The notes: generated by a model not told the origin, from the sequence alone. A stretch of DNA of 64,000 bases from CAG-390 sp045636385 (GCA_045636385.1 JAZTXK010000002.1:1-64000), one strand, 5' to 3'; shown: positions 1-7,895, counted from the stretch's first letter. Numbers and translations are program-made.

Positions 1-233
1 AGCTTGCCGACCTTCTTGGCAGCCTCTTTGTTGCCGCCTACTTCAAATTCCTTCTCGTAGGAAGAAGCACTTACAAGAGTGATGCCCTTGACATCGTCGA
101 TGATCTGTGCGCTGATATTGTTAGTGGAACGATAAACAGCGAGACGAGGACGCTCAGTGGTGCCGGAGATCTTAGCTCTGACTCTGGTATGTCTCTTGAT
201 ACGCGCTGCGTTCTTATCCTTCTTAGATACCAT
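1..233 (-). CDS. rplR: 50S ribosomal protein L18 (partial, runs off the left edge)
   Basis: Only the first 77 codons are present; the 3' end lies beyond base 1. The translation begins MVSKKDKNAARIKRH and continues with RPRLAVYRSTNNISAQIID, which is the L18 core that binds 5S rRNA with L5. The ATG at 233 is preceded by a GAGAGGAG ribosome-binding site, which fixes the start. It follows rplF by 19 bp in the usual spc-operon order, so rpsE would be expected next outside the window. Confidence 0.95.
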   Translation of the reverse strand, partial: MVSKKDKNAARIKRHTRVRAKISGTTERPRLAVYRSTNNISAQIIDDVKGITLVSASSYEKEFEVGGNKEAAKKVGK

Positions 234-252
234 TGTTCTTTACTCCTCTCTC

Positions 253-819
253 TTAGTTCTTCTTCTTCATTTCCTTACGACGGACATTTTCGCCTGCGTA
301 ACGGATACCCTTCTGGTGGTAAGGCTCGGGAGGTCTCTTACCGCGGATAACTGCTGCGATCTGGCCAACTGCCTGCTTGCTGTTACCCTTGATGGTAATG
401 GTGATCGGAACGACCTTCTCTGCAACCTCGAAGGTGATGCCTTCGGGCTGAGCGATAGTGAACTTTGCCTGGGGCTTTCCGTTTACGAGGGAGTGACCTA
501 CGTAAAGGAGAAGGTTGTTACCCTGCATGGTTGCTCTGTAACCGGTACCGTGGATCTCGAGTACGCGGGTGTAACCTTCGGTTACGCCGATAACCATGTT
601 GTTGATAAGGGTACGGGTGAGACCGTGGAGGCTTCTGTCAGCCTTCTCATCGGTGGGACGCTCAACAGTAAGAACGCCTGCCTCAACCTTAACTGTCATT
701 CTCTCAGAGATTTTCTCGGAGAGAGTACCGCGGGGGCCCTTAACGGTTACGAGGCCGGTTTCAGCCTTAACCTCAACGCCTGCGGGGAGGGTAATGGGGT
801 TTCTACCAATTCTAGACAT
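253..819 (-). CDS. rplF: 50S ribosomal protein L6
   Basis: L6 is a large-subunit protein near the sarcin-ricin loop and the factor-binding site. The 188-residue product is close to the usual 175-185 and starts MSRIGRNPI. It carries the two-fold repeated L6 fold, and the C-terminal signature GKRPPEPYHQKGIRY is followed by a basic tail. It sits between rpsH (15 bp upstream) and rplR in the canonical spc order and has an AGGAGG ribosome-binding site just after the rpsH stop. Confidence 0.97.
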   Translation of the reverse strand: MSRIGRNPITLPAGVEVKAETGLVTVKGPRGTLSEKISERMTVKVEAGVLTVERPTDEKADRSLHGLTRTLINNMVIGVTEGYTRVLEIHGTGYRATMQGNNLLLYVGHSLVNGKPQAKFTIAQPEGITFEVAEKVVPITITIKGNSKQAVGQIAAVIRGKRPPEPYHQKGIRYAGENVRRKEMKKKN

Positions 820-834
820 CTTACTACCTCCTAA

Positions 835-1233
835 TTACCATACGAATGCGAGCACTTCGCCGCCAACCTTCTCTTTGCGAGCCTGCTTGTCGGTCATAAT
901 GCCCTTCGAGGTGGATACGATAGCGATGCCGAGACCGTTCATTACACGGGGCATCTCTTCACAGCCTGCGTAAATACGGAGACCGGGCTTGGATACTCTG
1001 CGGATACCGCGGAGAACCTTCTGCTTCTTGCCGGTGTACTTAAGGGTGACACGGATGATACCCTGCTTGCCGTCTTCGATGGTCTCGAAAGCGGAAACAT
1101 AACCCTCGTTTACGAGGATTTCGGCGATAGCCTTCTTCATGTTGGATGCCGGAATGTCCACAGTAGCATGCTTTGCATCGTTAGCATTTCTGATTCTTGT
1201 GAGCATATCGGCGATAACGTCTGACATTTGCAT
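835..1233 (-). CDS. rpsH: 30S ribosomal protein S8
   Basis: S8 binds helix 21 of 16S rRNA and is a primary assembly protein. The 132-residue product matches family length. It starts MQMSDVIADMLTRIRNA; the second Met (MSDV) is the usual start and either is possible. The C-terminal half holds SKPGLRIY and the signature STSKGIMTDKQARKE. An unusually long 121-bp gap with a hairpin precedes it. S8 is a known autoregulator of the spc operon in E. coli, so that gap is the place to look for control here (inference). Confidence 0.97.
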   Translation of the reverse strand: MQMSDVIADMLTRIRNANDAKHATVDIPASNMKKAIAEILVNEGYVSAFETIEDGKQGIIRVTLKYTGKKQKVLRGIRRVSKPGLRIYAGCEEMPRVMNGLGIAIVSTSKGIMTDKQARKEKVGGEVLAFVW

Positions 1234-1354
1234 TTCAATTTTCCTCCATATGCAAGTTTAATTTATCTTGCTGCCGTTGGCAAACGGCGGCGTATCGGCG
1301 GTTAAATCGGGCCGCAGCTTAATTTCCTGCCGATAGTGTGGGGTTGGTAATCTC
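1234..1354 (-). promoter_or_regulatory. Long intercistronic gap with hairpin before rpsH
   Basis: Most genes in this operon are spaced 0-20 bp apart, but 121 bp separate rpsN from rpsH. The transcribed strand contains a 6-bp GC-rich stem with a four-base loop (1273-1288) and further G+C-rich sequence that can fold. It could be a processing or S8-type control site; no known motif was recognised. Confidence 0.35.
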
Positions 1355-1540
1355 TTACCAGGATGCCTTTCTTACGCCCGGGATCTGGCCCTTGTAAGCC
1401 AGCTCACGGAAGCAGATACGGCAGATGCCGTACTTACGAAGGTAAGCGTGGGGACGGCCGCAGATCTTGCAACGGTTGTACTCACGGGTGGAGAACTTCT
1501 GCTTAGCCTGCTGCTTGTTAATCATTGCCTTCTTTGCCAT
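1355..1540 (-). CDS. rpsN: 30S ribosomal protein S14, zinc-binding type
   Basis: This is the short 61-residue form of S14 with the CKIC...CRIC zinc ribbon (Cys24, Cys27, Cys40, Cys43), typical of Gram-positive bacteria. It ends GVRKASW as the family does. It acts in the 30S head next to S3 and S19. It follows rplE by 18 bp. Zinc-independent paralogues usually lie elsewhere in the genome; none is seen here. Confidence 0.97.
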   Translation of the reverse strand: MAKKAMINKQQAKQKFSTREYNRCKICGRPHAYLRKYGICRICFRELAYKGQIPGVRKASW

Positions 1541-1558
1541 TTTTGCCTACCTCCTTGA

Positions 1559-2101
1559 TTAGTTCTTTGCGAAGGGAGCGCCGAGCGCTGCAAGCAGTGC
1601 GCGAGCCTCTTCGTCAGTGTTAGCGGTGGTTACGAAGCAGATATCCATACCGCGGATCTTGTCGATCTTATCGTACTCGATCTCGGGGAAGATAAGCTGC
1701 TCTTTAAGACCGAGAGCATAGTTTCCTCTGCCGTCGAAAGCGTCGGGATTGATACCCTTGAAGTCACGTACGCGGGGGAGAGCGAAGTTGAAGAGCTTGT
1801 CAACAAACTCGTACATTCTCTCGCCACGAAGAGTAACCTTTGCACCGATGACCATGCCTTCACGAACCTTGAAGTTAGCGACGGACTTACGAGCCTTGGT
1901 GGGAACTGCCTTCTGACCGGTGATGAGGGTGAGGTCGCCGATGATGTTCTCGATGACCTTTGCGTTATCTCTTGCCTCGCTGGAGCCTACGTTGAGGACA
2001 ACCTTGTCAAGGCGGGGGATCTGCATGGTGCTCTTGTAGCCGAACTGCTGCATGAGTGCGGGAGCTACTTCATTTCTATAAGTTTCCTTAAGTCTTGCCA
2101 T
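1559..2101 (-). CDS. rplE: 50S ribosomal protein L5
   Basis: L5 binds 5S rRNA and contacts the P-site tRNA and the small-subunit head. The product has 180 residues, the normal length. It starts MARLKETYRNEV and contains the L5 signature around LDKVVLNVGSSEARDN, then GQKAVPTKARKSVANFKVREG. It lies 14 bp after rplX in standard order. Confidence 0.97.
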   Translation of the reverse strand: MARLKETYRNEVAPALMQQFGYKSTMQIPRLDKVVLNVGSSEARDNAKVIENIIGDLTLITGQKAVPTKARKSVANFKVREGMVIGAKVTLRGERMYEFVDKLFNFALPRVRDFKGINPDAFDGRGNYALGLKEQLIFPEIEYDKIDKIRGMDICFVTTANTDEEARALLAALGAPFAKN

Positions 2102-2115
2102 AATTCCCTACCTCC

Positions 2116-2445
2116 TTACAGTTCCTTGCCACACTTAGCACAAGTGCGGATCTTCTTGCCATCCTTAATGATGGTCTTAACTCTTACGCCCTTATCGCAA
2201 GCGGGGCAATAAAGAGCTACCTTGCACGCGTAGATAGCACCCTCGGTATCAACGATGGAGCTGGTTTCGCCCTGACGGCGAGCCTTTACGTGCTTGTGAA
2301 CGGTGTTAACACCCTTAACGATAACCTTGTCCTCCTTGGGAGAAACAGCGATTACTTCGTGAGTGAGTACCTTGCCGTTCTTATCCTTCTTTTCTGCTGC
2401 CTTACCGGTGAGAAGTACGACAGTATCGCCAGTTTTGATATTCAT
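2116..2445 (-). CDS. rplX: 50S ribosomal protein L24 with C-terminal zinc ribbon
   Basis: L24 is an early assembly protein of the large subunit with an N-terminal KOW domain (MNIKTGDTVVLLTGKA, about residues 1-60). The 109-residue product has two extra cysteine pairs, CPAC (about 80-83) and CAKC (about 103-106), in the half where most L24 proteins have none; they look like a zinc ribbon. The gene lies between rplN and rplE, as expected. Confidence 0.95.
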   Translation of the reverse strand: MNIKTGDTVVLLTGKAAEKKDKNGKVLTHEVIAVSPKEDKVIVKGVNTVHKHVKARRQGETSSIVDTEGAIYACKVALYCPACDKGVRVKTIIKDGKKIRTCAKCGKEL

Positions 2446-2463
2446 CGTTTTTATCTCCTTACC

Positions 2464-2832
2464 TTAAAGTACTTCGGGAGCGAGAGACAGTATCTTGAGG
2501 TACTGCTTTTCTCTGAGCTCTCTTGCCACCGGGCCAAAGATACGAGTGCCACGGGGGGTCTGGTCTTCCTTGATGATGACCGCTGCGTTCTCATCGAACT
2601 TGATATATGAGCCGTCTGCTCTCTTGGTGCCGTGTGTGCTGCGCACGATAACTGCCTTTACAACGTCGCCCTTCTTAACGATTCCGCCGGGGCTTGCCTT
2701 CTTAACAGTAGCAACAACAACATCGCCGATATTTGCATATCTGCGGCCGGTGCCACCAAGAACGCGAATGCAGAGAAGCTCCTTGGCGCCGGTGTTGTCG
2801 GCAACCTTCATTCTTGATTCTTGCTGTATCAC
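2464..2832 (-). CDS. rplN: 50S ribosomal protein L14
   Basis: L14 is a 122-residue five-stranded barrel protein at the subunit interface (bridges B5 and B8) and the RsfS-binding site. The sequence is canonical: MIQQESRMKVADNTGAKE at the start, RVLGGTGRRYANIGD, and GTRIFGPVARELRE near the end. Its length matches the family exactly. Confidence 0.98.
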   Translation of the reverse strand: MIQQESRMKVADNTGAKELLCIRVLGGTGRRYANIGDVVVATVKKASPGGIVKKGDVVKAVIVRSTHGTKRADGSYIKFDENAAVIIKEDQTPRGTRIFGPVARELREKQYLKILSLAPEVL

Positions 2833-2894
2833 TTAAGATTCCTCCTGTTTCAATACGATTTTTGACGTATTTACTGTATGAATGTGCCGCTAGA

Positions 2895-3152
2895 TTATTT
2901 AGCCTTTTCGATGATGGTAACTACGCGCCATCTCTTAGTCTTGGAGAGAGGACGGGTTTCCATAATGCTGACCTTGTCGCCGATGCCGCACTCGTTGTTC
3001 TCGTCATGAGCGTGAACCTTGAGAGTGTGCTTAACGATCTTACCGTAGATGGGGTGCTTTACGTTGTCCGCGATAGCAACGGTAACGGTCTTGTCCATCT
3101 TGTTGCTTACAACAAGTCCGACTCTTACTTTTCTGAGGTTTCTGTCTTCCAT
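2895..3152 (-). CDS. rpsQ: 30S ribosomal protein S17
   Basis: S17 is a primary 16S rRNA-binding protein with an OB fold. The 85-residue product starts MEDRNLRKVRVGLVVSNKMD and carries the GDKVSIMETRPLSKTKRW signature. It follows rpmC by 14 bp; the 62-bp gap to rplN is slightly longer than its neighbours'. Confidence 0.97.
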   Translation of the reverse strand: MEDRNLRKVRVGLVVSNKMDKTVTVAIADNVKHPIYGKIVKHTLKVHAHDENNECGIGDKVSIMETRPLSKTKRWRVVTIIEKAK

Positions 3153-3166
3153 TTACTTTTGCCTCC

Positions 3167-3355
3167 TTACGCGTTCTTCTCGTTCTGAACAGTCATAACG
3201 CGTGCGATGTCGCGCTTAACTTCGCTGATGCGGTTGGTGTTCTCGAGCTGATTGATGGCAAGCTGGAAGCGGAGGTTAAACAGCTCTTCCTTCAGTTCCT
3301 TGAGCTTTGCGTTGAGCTCTTCTGCGCTCATTGCTCTGATCTCGCTGATCTTCAT
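3167..3355 (-). CDS. rpmC: 50S ribosomal protein L29
   Basis: L29 is a small two-helix protein at the peptide-exit tunnel, near the docking site of trigger factor and SRP. The 62-residue product starts MKISEIRAMSAEELNAKL and has the typical FNLRFQLAINQLENT segment. Its ATG overlaps the rplP stop as ATGA, and its AAGGAGG ribosome-binding site lies inside the last codons of rplP, so the two genes are translationally coupled. Confidence 0.97.
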   Translation of the reverse strand: MKISEIRAMSAEELNAKLKELKEELFNLRFQLAINQLENTNRISEVKRDIARVMTVQNEKNA

Positions 3356-3768
3356 TCTGCTACCTCCTTAGAAATAAACTTGCACTTGATGGGAAGCTTG
3401 TGCGAAGCAAGACGCATAGCTTCCTTTGCTACTTCCTCGGATACGCCGTCCATCTCGAACATGATGCGTCCGGGCTTAACGACTGCTACCCAGTACTCAG
3501 GGGAACCCTTACCGGAACCCATTCGGGTCTCAGCAGGCTTCTCGGTGATGGGCTTATCGGGGAAGATCTTGATCCAAACGTTACCGCCACGGCGGATGTA
3601 ACGGGTCATAGCGATACGGGCAGCCTCGATCTGGTTGGAGGTGATCCAAGCAGGCTCAAGAGCTACGAGACCGTATGCACCGTACGCCAGCTCGTTACCA
3701 CGGGAAGCCTTACCGGTAAGGCGACCGCGCTGTACGCGACGGAACTTAACTCTCTTAGGCATTAACAT
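3352..3768 (-). CDS. rplP: 50S ribosomal protein L16
   Basis: L16 organises the A-site tRNA contact on the large subunit. The product is about 138 residues. Two starts are possible: ATG at 3768, overlapping the rpsC stop as TAATG and 9 nt from a GGAGG, or the family-typical MPKRVKFRR two codons later. The conserved core includes GRMGSGKG-type residues (ETRMGSGKGSPEYW) and MFEMDGVSEE. Confidence 0.97.
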   Translation of the reverse strand: MLMPKRVKFRRVQRGRLTGKASRGNELAYGAYGLVALEPAWITSNQIEAARIAMTRYIRRGGNVWIKIFPDKPITEKPAETRMGSGKGSPEYWVAVVKPGRIMFEMDGVSEEVAKEAMRLASHKLPIKCKFISKEVAE

Positions 3769-4631
3769 TAGTTTGCGCCTCCTTCTTTAGTAGGACGTGC
3801 ACCCTGGGGACGATTGCCCTGGGGACGGTTACCCTGGGGGCGGTTGCCCTGAGGTCTGTTACCACCCTGACGGCGGTCGTTGTTGCGGGGACCGCGGTTG
3901 TTGTCGCGGCGCTCACCGTTGTTTCTGCGATCGCCTCTACGATCGTTTCTGCGATCGTTTCTTCTCTCGCGAGCTGCGCCCTCGTTGAGGACTTCGCCAT
4001 TGTAGATCCATACCTTTACACCGATCTTACCGTAGGTGGTGTTAGCCTCCCAGAAACCGTAGTCGATGTCTGCACGGATGGTCTGAAGCGGAATGGTACC
4101 CTCGTGGTAGTGCTCAGAACGTGCGATTTCCGCACCGCCGAGACGACCGCCGCAGGTGATCTTGATTCCGCGTGCGCCGAGGCGCATGGTATTTCTGATA
4201 GCCATCTTCATTGCACGTCTGAAAGCTACACGGCCTTCAAGCTGAGCTGCAATGTTTTCTGCTACGAGCTGTGCGTTGAGCTCAGGGTTGCGAACCTCAA
4301 CAACGTTGACGGAAACGGGAATTACCTTGCCGTTAGCGTCCTTGCCGACGATTGCTTCAACTTCCTTCTTGAGCTTCTCGATGTTGTCACCGCTGCGGCC
4401 GATAACGAGACCGGGCTTTGCGCAGTGGATGAAAACTCTTACTCTATACTGATCTCTTTCGATCTCGATCTTAGGCACGCCTGCCTTCTGAAGCTCTTCC
4501 TTGAGGAGCTTTCTGATCTTGTAGTCCTGTACAAGTGTATCTCCGAAAACCTCGTCCTTGACGCACCATCTGGAATCCCAGCCCTTGATGACGCCAACGC
4601 GAAGACCGTGAGGATTAACTTTCTGTCCCAT
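3768..4631 (-). CDS. rpsC: 30S ribosomal protein S3 with repeat-rich C-terminal tail
   Basis: S3 lies at the mRNA entry channel and has mRNA helicase activity with S4 and S5. The core (about residues 1-218) is canonical: MGQKVNPHGLRVGVI, KH motif GLVIGRSGDNI at about 75-85, and GGRLGGAEIARSE. The protein has 287 residues rather than about 220. Residues 219-287 form an Arg/Asn/Gly-rich tail with RNDR/RGDR repeats and then four tandem NRPQG units, all likely disordered. The tail is encoded in frame before the stop that overlaps rplP, so it is a genuine extension. Confidence 0.96.
   Translation of the reverse strand: MGQKVNPHGLRVGVIKGWDSRWCVKDEVFGDTLVQDYKIRKLLKEELQKAGVPKIEIERDQYRVRVFIHCAKPGLVIGRSGDNIEKLKKEVEAIVGKDANGKVIPVSVNVVEVRNPELNAQLVAENIAAQLEGRVAFRRAMKMAIRNTMRLGARGIKITCGGRLGGAEIARSEHYHEGTIPLQTIRADIDYGFWEANTTYGKIGVKVWIYNGEVLNEGAARERRNDRRNDRRGDRRNNGERRDNNRGPRNNDRRQGGNRPQGNRPQGNRPQGNRPQGARPTKEGGAN
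3802..3861 (-). repeat. Four tandem 15-bp units encoding the NRPQG repeats of S3
   Basis: Four consecutive 15-bp units (3802, 3817, 3832 and 3847) each begin ccctg on the plus strand and encode Asn-Arg-Pro-Gln-Gly on the minus strand. The copies differ at several bases but keep the reading frame. A second run of about four 12-bp units at roughly 3921-3970 encodes the RNDR repeats. Confidence 0.85.
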
Positions 4632-4984
4632 TAGGCATTGACCTCCTTAGTTTCTCTTTCCTTAACCGCGAGGGTTACATGAGATGTTCTCTTGAGAATT
4701 CTGTTGCCCGAACCCTTTGCTCTGGGCATGTATCTCTTGAGAGTAGGACCGGGGCAGACGAAGCACTCGGAAACGTAAAGGTTTGCGGTGTCCATCTGGA
4801 AATTGTGATCTGCATTCGCGATCGCGCTCTTGAGGAGCTTAACGAGCTCAGGGGATGCAGCCTTAGGGGTGTTCTTGAGAATTGCCATTGCTACGTCAGC
4901 ATCCTTGCCGCGGATAAGATCGAGAACGATCTTTACCTTACGGGGAGAAATTCTCAAATATTTAAGATAAGCTCTTGCTTCCAT
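4631..4984 (-). CDS. rplV: 50S ribosomal protein L22
   Basis: L22 lines the exit tunnel, and its beta-hairpin is a site of macrolide resistance. The 117-residue product starts MEARAYLKYLRISPRKV and keeps the hairpin region (GPTLKRYMPRAKGSGNRI) intact, without insertions. Its stop overlaps the rpsC start as TAATG. Confidence 0.97.
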   Translation of the reverse strand: MEARAYLKYLRISPRKVKIVLDLIRGKDADVAMAILKNTPKAASPELVKLLKSAIANADHNFQMDTANLYVSECFVCPGPTLKRYMPRAKGSGNRILKRTSHVTLAVKERETKEVNA

Positions 4985-5004
4985 TATTCTTCTTTCCTCC
5001 TCGA

Positions 5005-5286
5005 TTATTTACCGGTGTTGGATGTCTTGGTACCAGCGTGGCCGGGGAAACGGCGGGTGGGAGCGAACTCACCAAGCTTGTGTCCGACCATATCTTCGAT
5101 GATATAAACCGGAACGTGCTTCTTGCCGTCGTGAACCGCGATAGTGTGTCCTACGAATTCGGGGAATATGGTAGATGCACGGGACCAGGTCTTGATGACT
5201 TTCTTCTCGTTCTTTGCATTCATAGCGCAAACTCTGTTAAAGAGCTTCTCTTCAACAAAAGGCGCCTTCTTAAGACTTCTGCTCAT
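5005..5286 (-). CDS. rpsS: 30S ribosomal protein S19
   Basis: S19 binds the 30S head with S13 and contacts A- and P-site tRNA. The 93-residue product begins MSRSLKKAPFVEEKL and contains the signature VGHKLGEFAPTRRFPGHAG. The gene order rplB-rpsS-rplV is canonical. Confidence 0.98.
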   Translation of the reverse strand: MSRSLKKAPFVEEKLFNRVCAMNAKNEKKVIKTWSRASTIFPEFVGHTIAVHDGKKHVPVYIIEDMVGHKLGEFAPTRRFPGHAGTKTSNTGK

Positions 5287-5300
5287 TCTATATTCCCTCC

Positions 5301-6131
5301 TTATTTAGCGTTTCTGTGCTTTACGATGAACTTCTCGGTAAGAGCCTTCTTGTTACGAGTCTTATAACCGAGAGCGGGCTTGCCCCAAGGAGTAAGCGGT
5401 CCGGGATGACCGATGGGGGATCTACCTTCACCACCACCGTGGGGGTGATCGCAGGGGTTCAATACGGAACCGCGAACGGTAGGTCTGATACCCTTATGAC
5501 GGGTCTTACCTGCCTTACCGACCTTAACGGTATCATGCTCGATGTTACCAACCTGGCCGATAGTAGCCTTGCAGTTGAGAGCGATGATTCTTACCTCGCC
5601 GGAGGGAAGACGGATGAGGGCCTGCTCATTCTCCTTAGAGATGAGCTGGGCTGCGGAACCAGCGGAACGAACAAGCTGTCCGCCCTTGCCGGGGTGAAGC
5701 TCAATGTTGTGGATGAAAGTACCGGGGGGGATGTTTGCAAGGGGCAGGGTGTTACCGGGCTTGATATCAGCCTCTGCGCCGGAGTAAACAACGTCGCCGT
5801 CCTTAAGTCCAACGGGAGCGATGATGTAGCTCTTCTTACCGGACTCGTTCTCGAGGAGAGCGATGTAAGCGGTACGGTTGGGGTCGTACTCGATACCGAT
5901 AACCTTTGCAGCCTCAGTGTCGTTACGACGGAAGTCGATGATACGGTACTTAACCTTGTTTCCGCCGCCTCTGTGACGAACGGTGATCTTACCGTAGGAG
6001 TTACGTCCTGCGTGCTTCTTCTTGATAACTACCAGGCTCTTCTCGGGAGAAAACTTAGTGATCTCCTCGAAGGAAGCGACAGTCATATGTCTTCTGGCAG
6101 GTGTCGTAGGCTTATATTTGATTGTAGGCAT
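5301..6131 (-). CDS. rplB: 50S ribosomal protein L2
   Basis: L2 is needed for subunit association and peptidyl-transferase assembly. The 276-residue product starts MPTIKYKPTTPARRHMT and carries the catalytic-region signature HPHGGGEGRSPIG, with the conserved His near residue 229. Length and order are normal. It follows rplW by 17 bp. Confidence 0.98.
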   Translation of the reverse strand: MPTIKYKPTTPARRHMTVASFEEITKFSPEKSLVVIKKKHAGRNSYGKITVRHRGGGNKVKYRIIDFRRNDTEAAKVIGIEYDPNRTAYIALLENESGKKSYIIAPVGLKDGDVVYSGAEADIKPGNTLPLANIPPGTFIHNIELHPGKGGQLVRSAGSAAQLISKENEQALIRLPSGEVRIIALNCKATIGQVGNIEHDTVKVGKAGKTRHKGIRPTVRGSVLNPCDHPHGGGEGRSPIGHPGPLTPWGKPALGYKTRNKKALTEKFIVKHRNAK

Positions 6132-6148
6132 TATTCGTTTCCTCCTAC

Positions 6149-6445
6149 TTAGTTCATACCGTCGAAGAAGGCGATGGTCTTGGAGTCCTCAGTGAGGGTT
6201 ACAATAGCTTTCTTCCACTCTGCAGTGTAGCCGTAGTTGTAACGAACTCTCTTTTCCTTGCGCTTCATCATCATGGTATTGACTGCTGCAACCTTTACAC
6301 CGAACATAACCTCAACTGCGTTTGCAATCTCAGGCTTGGTTGCGGAAGTCATAACTTTGAATACATACTTCTTTTCGTTCATCATATCCATGCTCGCCTC
6401 GGTGATAACGGGAGCGATGATGATATCCTGTACCATTTTCTTCAT
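6149..6445 (-). CDS. rplW: 50S ribosomal protein L23
   Basis: L23 lies at the tunnel exit and is the docking site for trigger factor and SRP. The 98-residue product has IIAPVITEASMDMMNEKKY at its N-terminal side and RKEKRVRYNYGYTAEWKKA in the middle. Its ATG overlaps the rplD stop as TAATG. Confidence 0.97.
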   Translation of the reverse strand: MKKMVQDIIIAPVITEASMDMMNEKKYVFKVMTSATKPEIANAVEVMFGVKVAAVNTMMMKRKEKRVRYNYGYTAEWKKAIVTLTEDSKTIAFFDGMN

Positions 6446-7131
6446 TATGCGTATACCTCCTCGAGCTTCTCAACAGCAGCCTTGGTGATTACGAGCTTCT
6501 CAGCATTGAGGATCTCATAAACGTTGATGGTGCTGTAAAGAGTGGTTGCTGCGGTGGGAATGTTGGCACAGCTCTTAACGACTACCTTGTCAGCCTCGGG
6601 GAGAACGAGCAGGGTCTTGCATGCTACGGTCTCGGTGCGAGTCTTCTTCTCGTCGCCAACCTTGTAGGTCTTCTCTACGTCCTTCTGGAGACCGAGAGCG
6701 GCAAACATCTTTACCATCTCAGAGGTCTTGTAGGACTCGAGCTTGCACTCGTCAAGAATGATGAGGTTGCCGTTAGCAGCCTTATCGGAGAGTGCGCTGA
6801 AGAGAGCAACTCTCTTGGTCTTCTTGTTGAGCTCGGTGCGATAGGTGCGGGGCTTAGGACCGAGGGCGATACCGCCGTGTACCCACTGAGGAGCACGGGT
6901 GGAACCCTGACGTGCGCGTCCGGTACCCTTCTGTCTCCAGGGCTTCTTACCGCCGCCGCTTACCTCGGTACGGGTAAGGGTGGACTGAGTACCCTGTCTC
7001 TGATTGAGCATGAATGCTCTGACTGCGGCGTGAAGGACGGAAGCGTTTACCTCAGCTCCGAAAAGCTTCTCGGAGAGGCTCATTTCGCCGACTTCCTTGC
7101 CTGTCATATCAAGTACTTTAATGTTAGGCAT
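6445..7131 (-). CDS. rplD: 50S ribosomal protein L4
   Basis: L4 is an exit-tunnel protein and, in E. coli, the autorepressor of the S10 operon. The 228-residue product starts MPNIKVLDMTGKEVG. The tunnel loop is present (GGGKKPWRQKGTGRARQGS). It is slightly longer than the usual 205-210 because of a small insertion near residues 145-165 (VGDEKKTRTETVACK). Control through the rpsJ leader is possible but not shown by sequence. Confidence 0.97.
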   Translation of the reverse strand: MPNIKVLDMTGKEVGEMSLSEKLFGAEVNASVLHAAVRAFMLNQRQGTQSTLTRTEVSGGGKKPWRQKGTGRARQGSTRAPQWVHGGIALGPKPRTYRTELNKKTKRVALFSALSDKAANGNLIILDECKLESYKTSEMVKMFAALGLQKDVEKTYKVGDEKKTRTETVACKTLLVLPEADKVVVKSCANIPTAATTLYSTINVYEILNAEKLVITKAAVEKLEEVYA

Positions 7132-7152
7132 TTGTCATTCCTCCTTGTTTCG

Positions 7153-7782
7153 TCACGCCTTGATCGAGTCGCGGATGAATACGATACCGCCCTTAGCGCC
7201 GGGAATAGCGCCGCGAACTGCGATAAGGTTGTTCTCTGCATCGATCTTAGCAACGGCAAGATTAAGAATAGTAACCTGCTCGTTACCGTACTGACCTGCC
7301 ATCTTCTTGTTCTTAAAAATTCTCGCGGGGTCGATAACACCCATAGAACCGGACTGACGGTGCACAGGGCCTACGCCGTGTGTCATTCTCAGCTTGTGGA
7401 GGTTCCATCTCTTGATAGCGCCGGTGTAACCGCGGCCCTTGGTCATACCTGTAACGTCGACCTTCTCGCCAACGGCGAAGGTTTCGACCGATACGACATC
7501 GCCTACGTTGTAGCCGGAGCAATCTTCAAGGCGGAACTCCTTGAGATGTCTCTTAGTGGTAAGTCCGTTCTTTGCGAAATGTCCGATCTCAGCCTTGGTT
7601 GCGTGCTTATCCTTGCAATCCTCAAAGCCAAGCTGTACGGCATTGTAGCCGTCCTGTTCAGTGGTCTTCTTCTGCGATACTACGCAGGGACCAGCCTGGA
7701 TTATCGTTACCGGGATGACGTTTCCGACTTCGTCGAAAATCTGAGTCATACCGATCTTCTTGCCGATAATGCCCTTTTTCAT
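7153..7782 (-). CDS. rplC: 50S ribosomal protein L3
   Basis: L3 is an early assembly protein whose loop reaches the peptidyl-transferase centre. The 209-residue product starts MKKGIIGKKIGMTQIF and carries GMTKGRGYTGAIKRW and GPVHRQSGSMG. A 113-bp gap with a hairpin separates it from rpsJ; elsewhere the operon is tightly packed. Confidence 0.98.
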   Translation of the reverse strand: MKKGIIGKKIGMTQIFDEVGNVIPVTIIQAGPCVVSQKKTTEQDGYNAVQLGFEDCKDKHATKAEIGHFAKNGLTTKRHLKEFRLEDCSGYNVGDVVSVETFAVGEKVDVTGMTKGRGYTGAIKRWNLHKLRMTHGVGPVHRQSGSMGVIDPARIFKNKKMAGQYGNEQVTILNLAVAKIDAENNLIAVRGAIPGAKGGIVFIRDSIKA

Positions 7783-7895
7783 GTTCTTTCCTCCTGAAGG
7801 TTATTGGTTGACGCTTTGAATTTTACCTTTCGGCATTACGCCAACTTGACCAACAAGCGCTCGCTACGAGCGTGTTGTAGTGGGGGTGGGTTGAC
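7783..7895 (-). promoter_or_regulatory. rpsJ-rplC intercistronic region with hairpin
   Basis: The gap contains a 6-bp G+C-rich stem with a three-base loop, extended by imperfect ACAA/TTGT pairing (7853-7878). There is no U-run after it, so it is not a classical terminator. It may be a processing or mRNA-stability site. Confidence 0.35.

Noticed and set aside
3790..3970. The S3 tail repeats as a possible CRISPR-like or minisatellite array
   Set aside because: The units are short, keep the reading frame and encode a peptide repeat in rpsC; there are no spacers.
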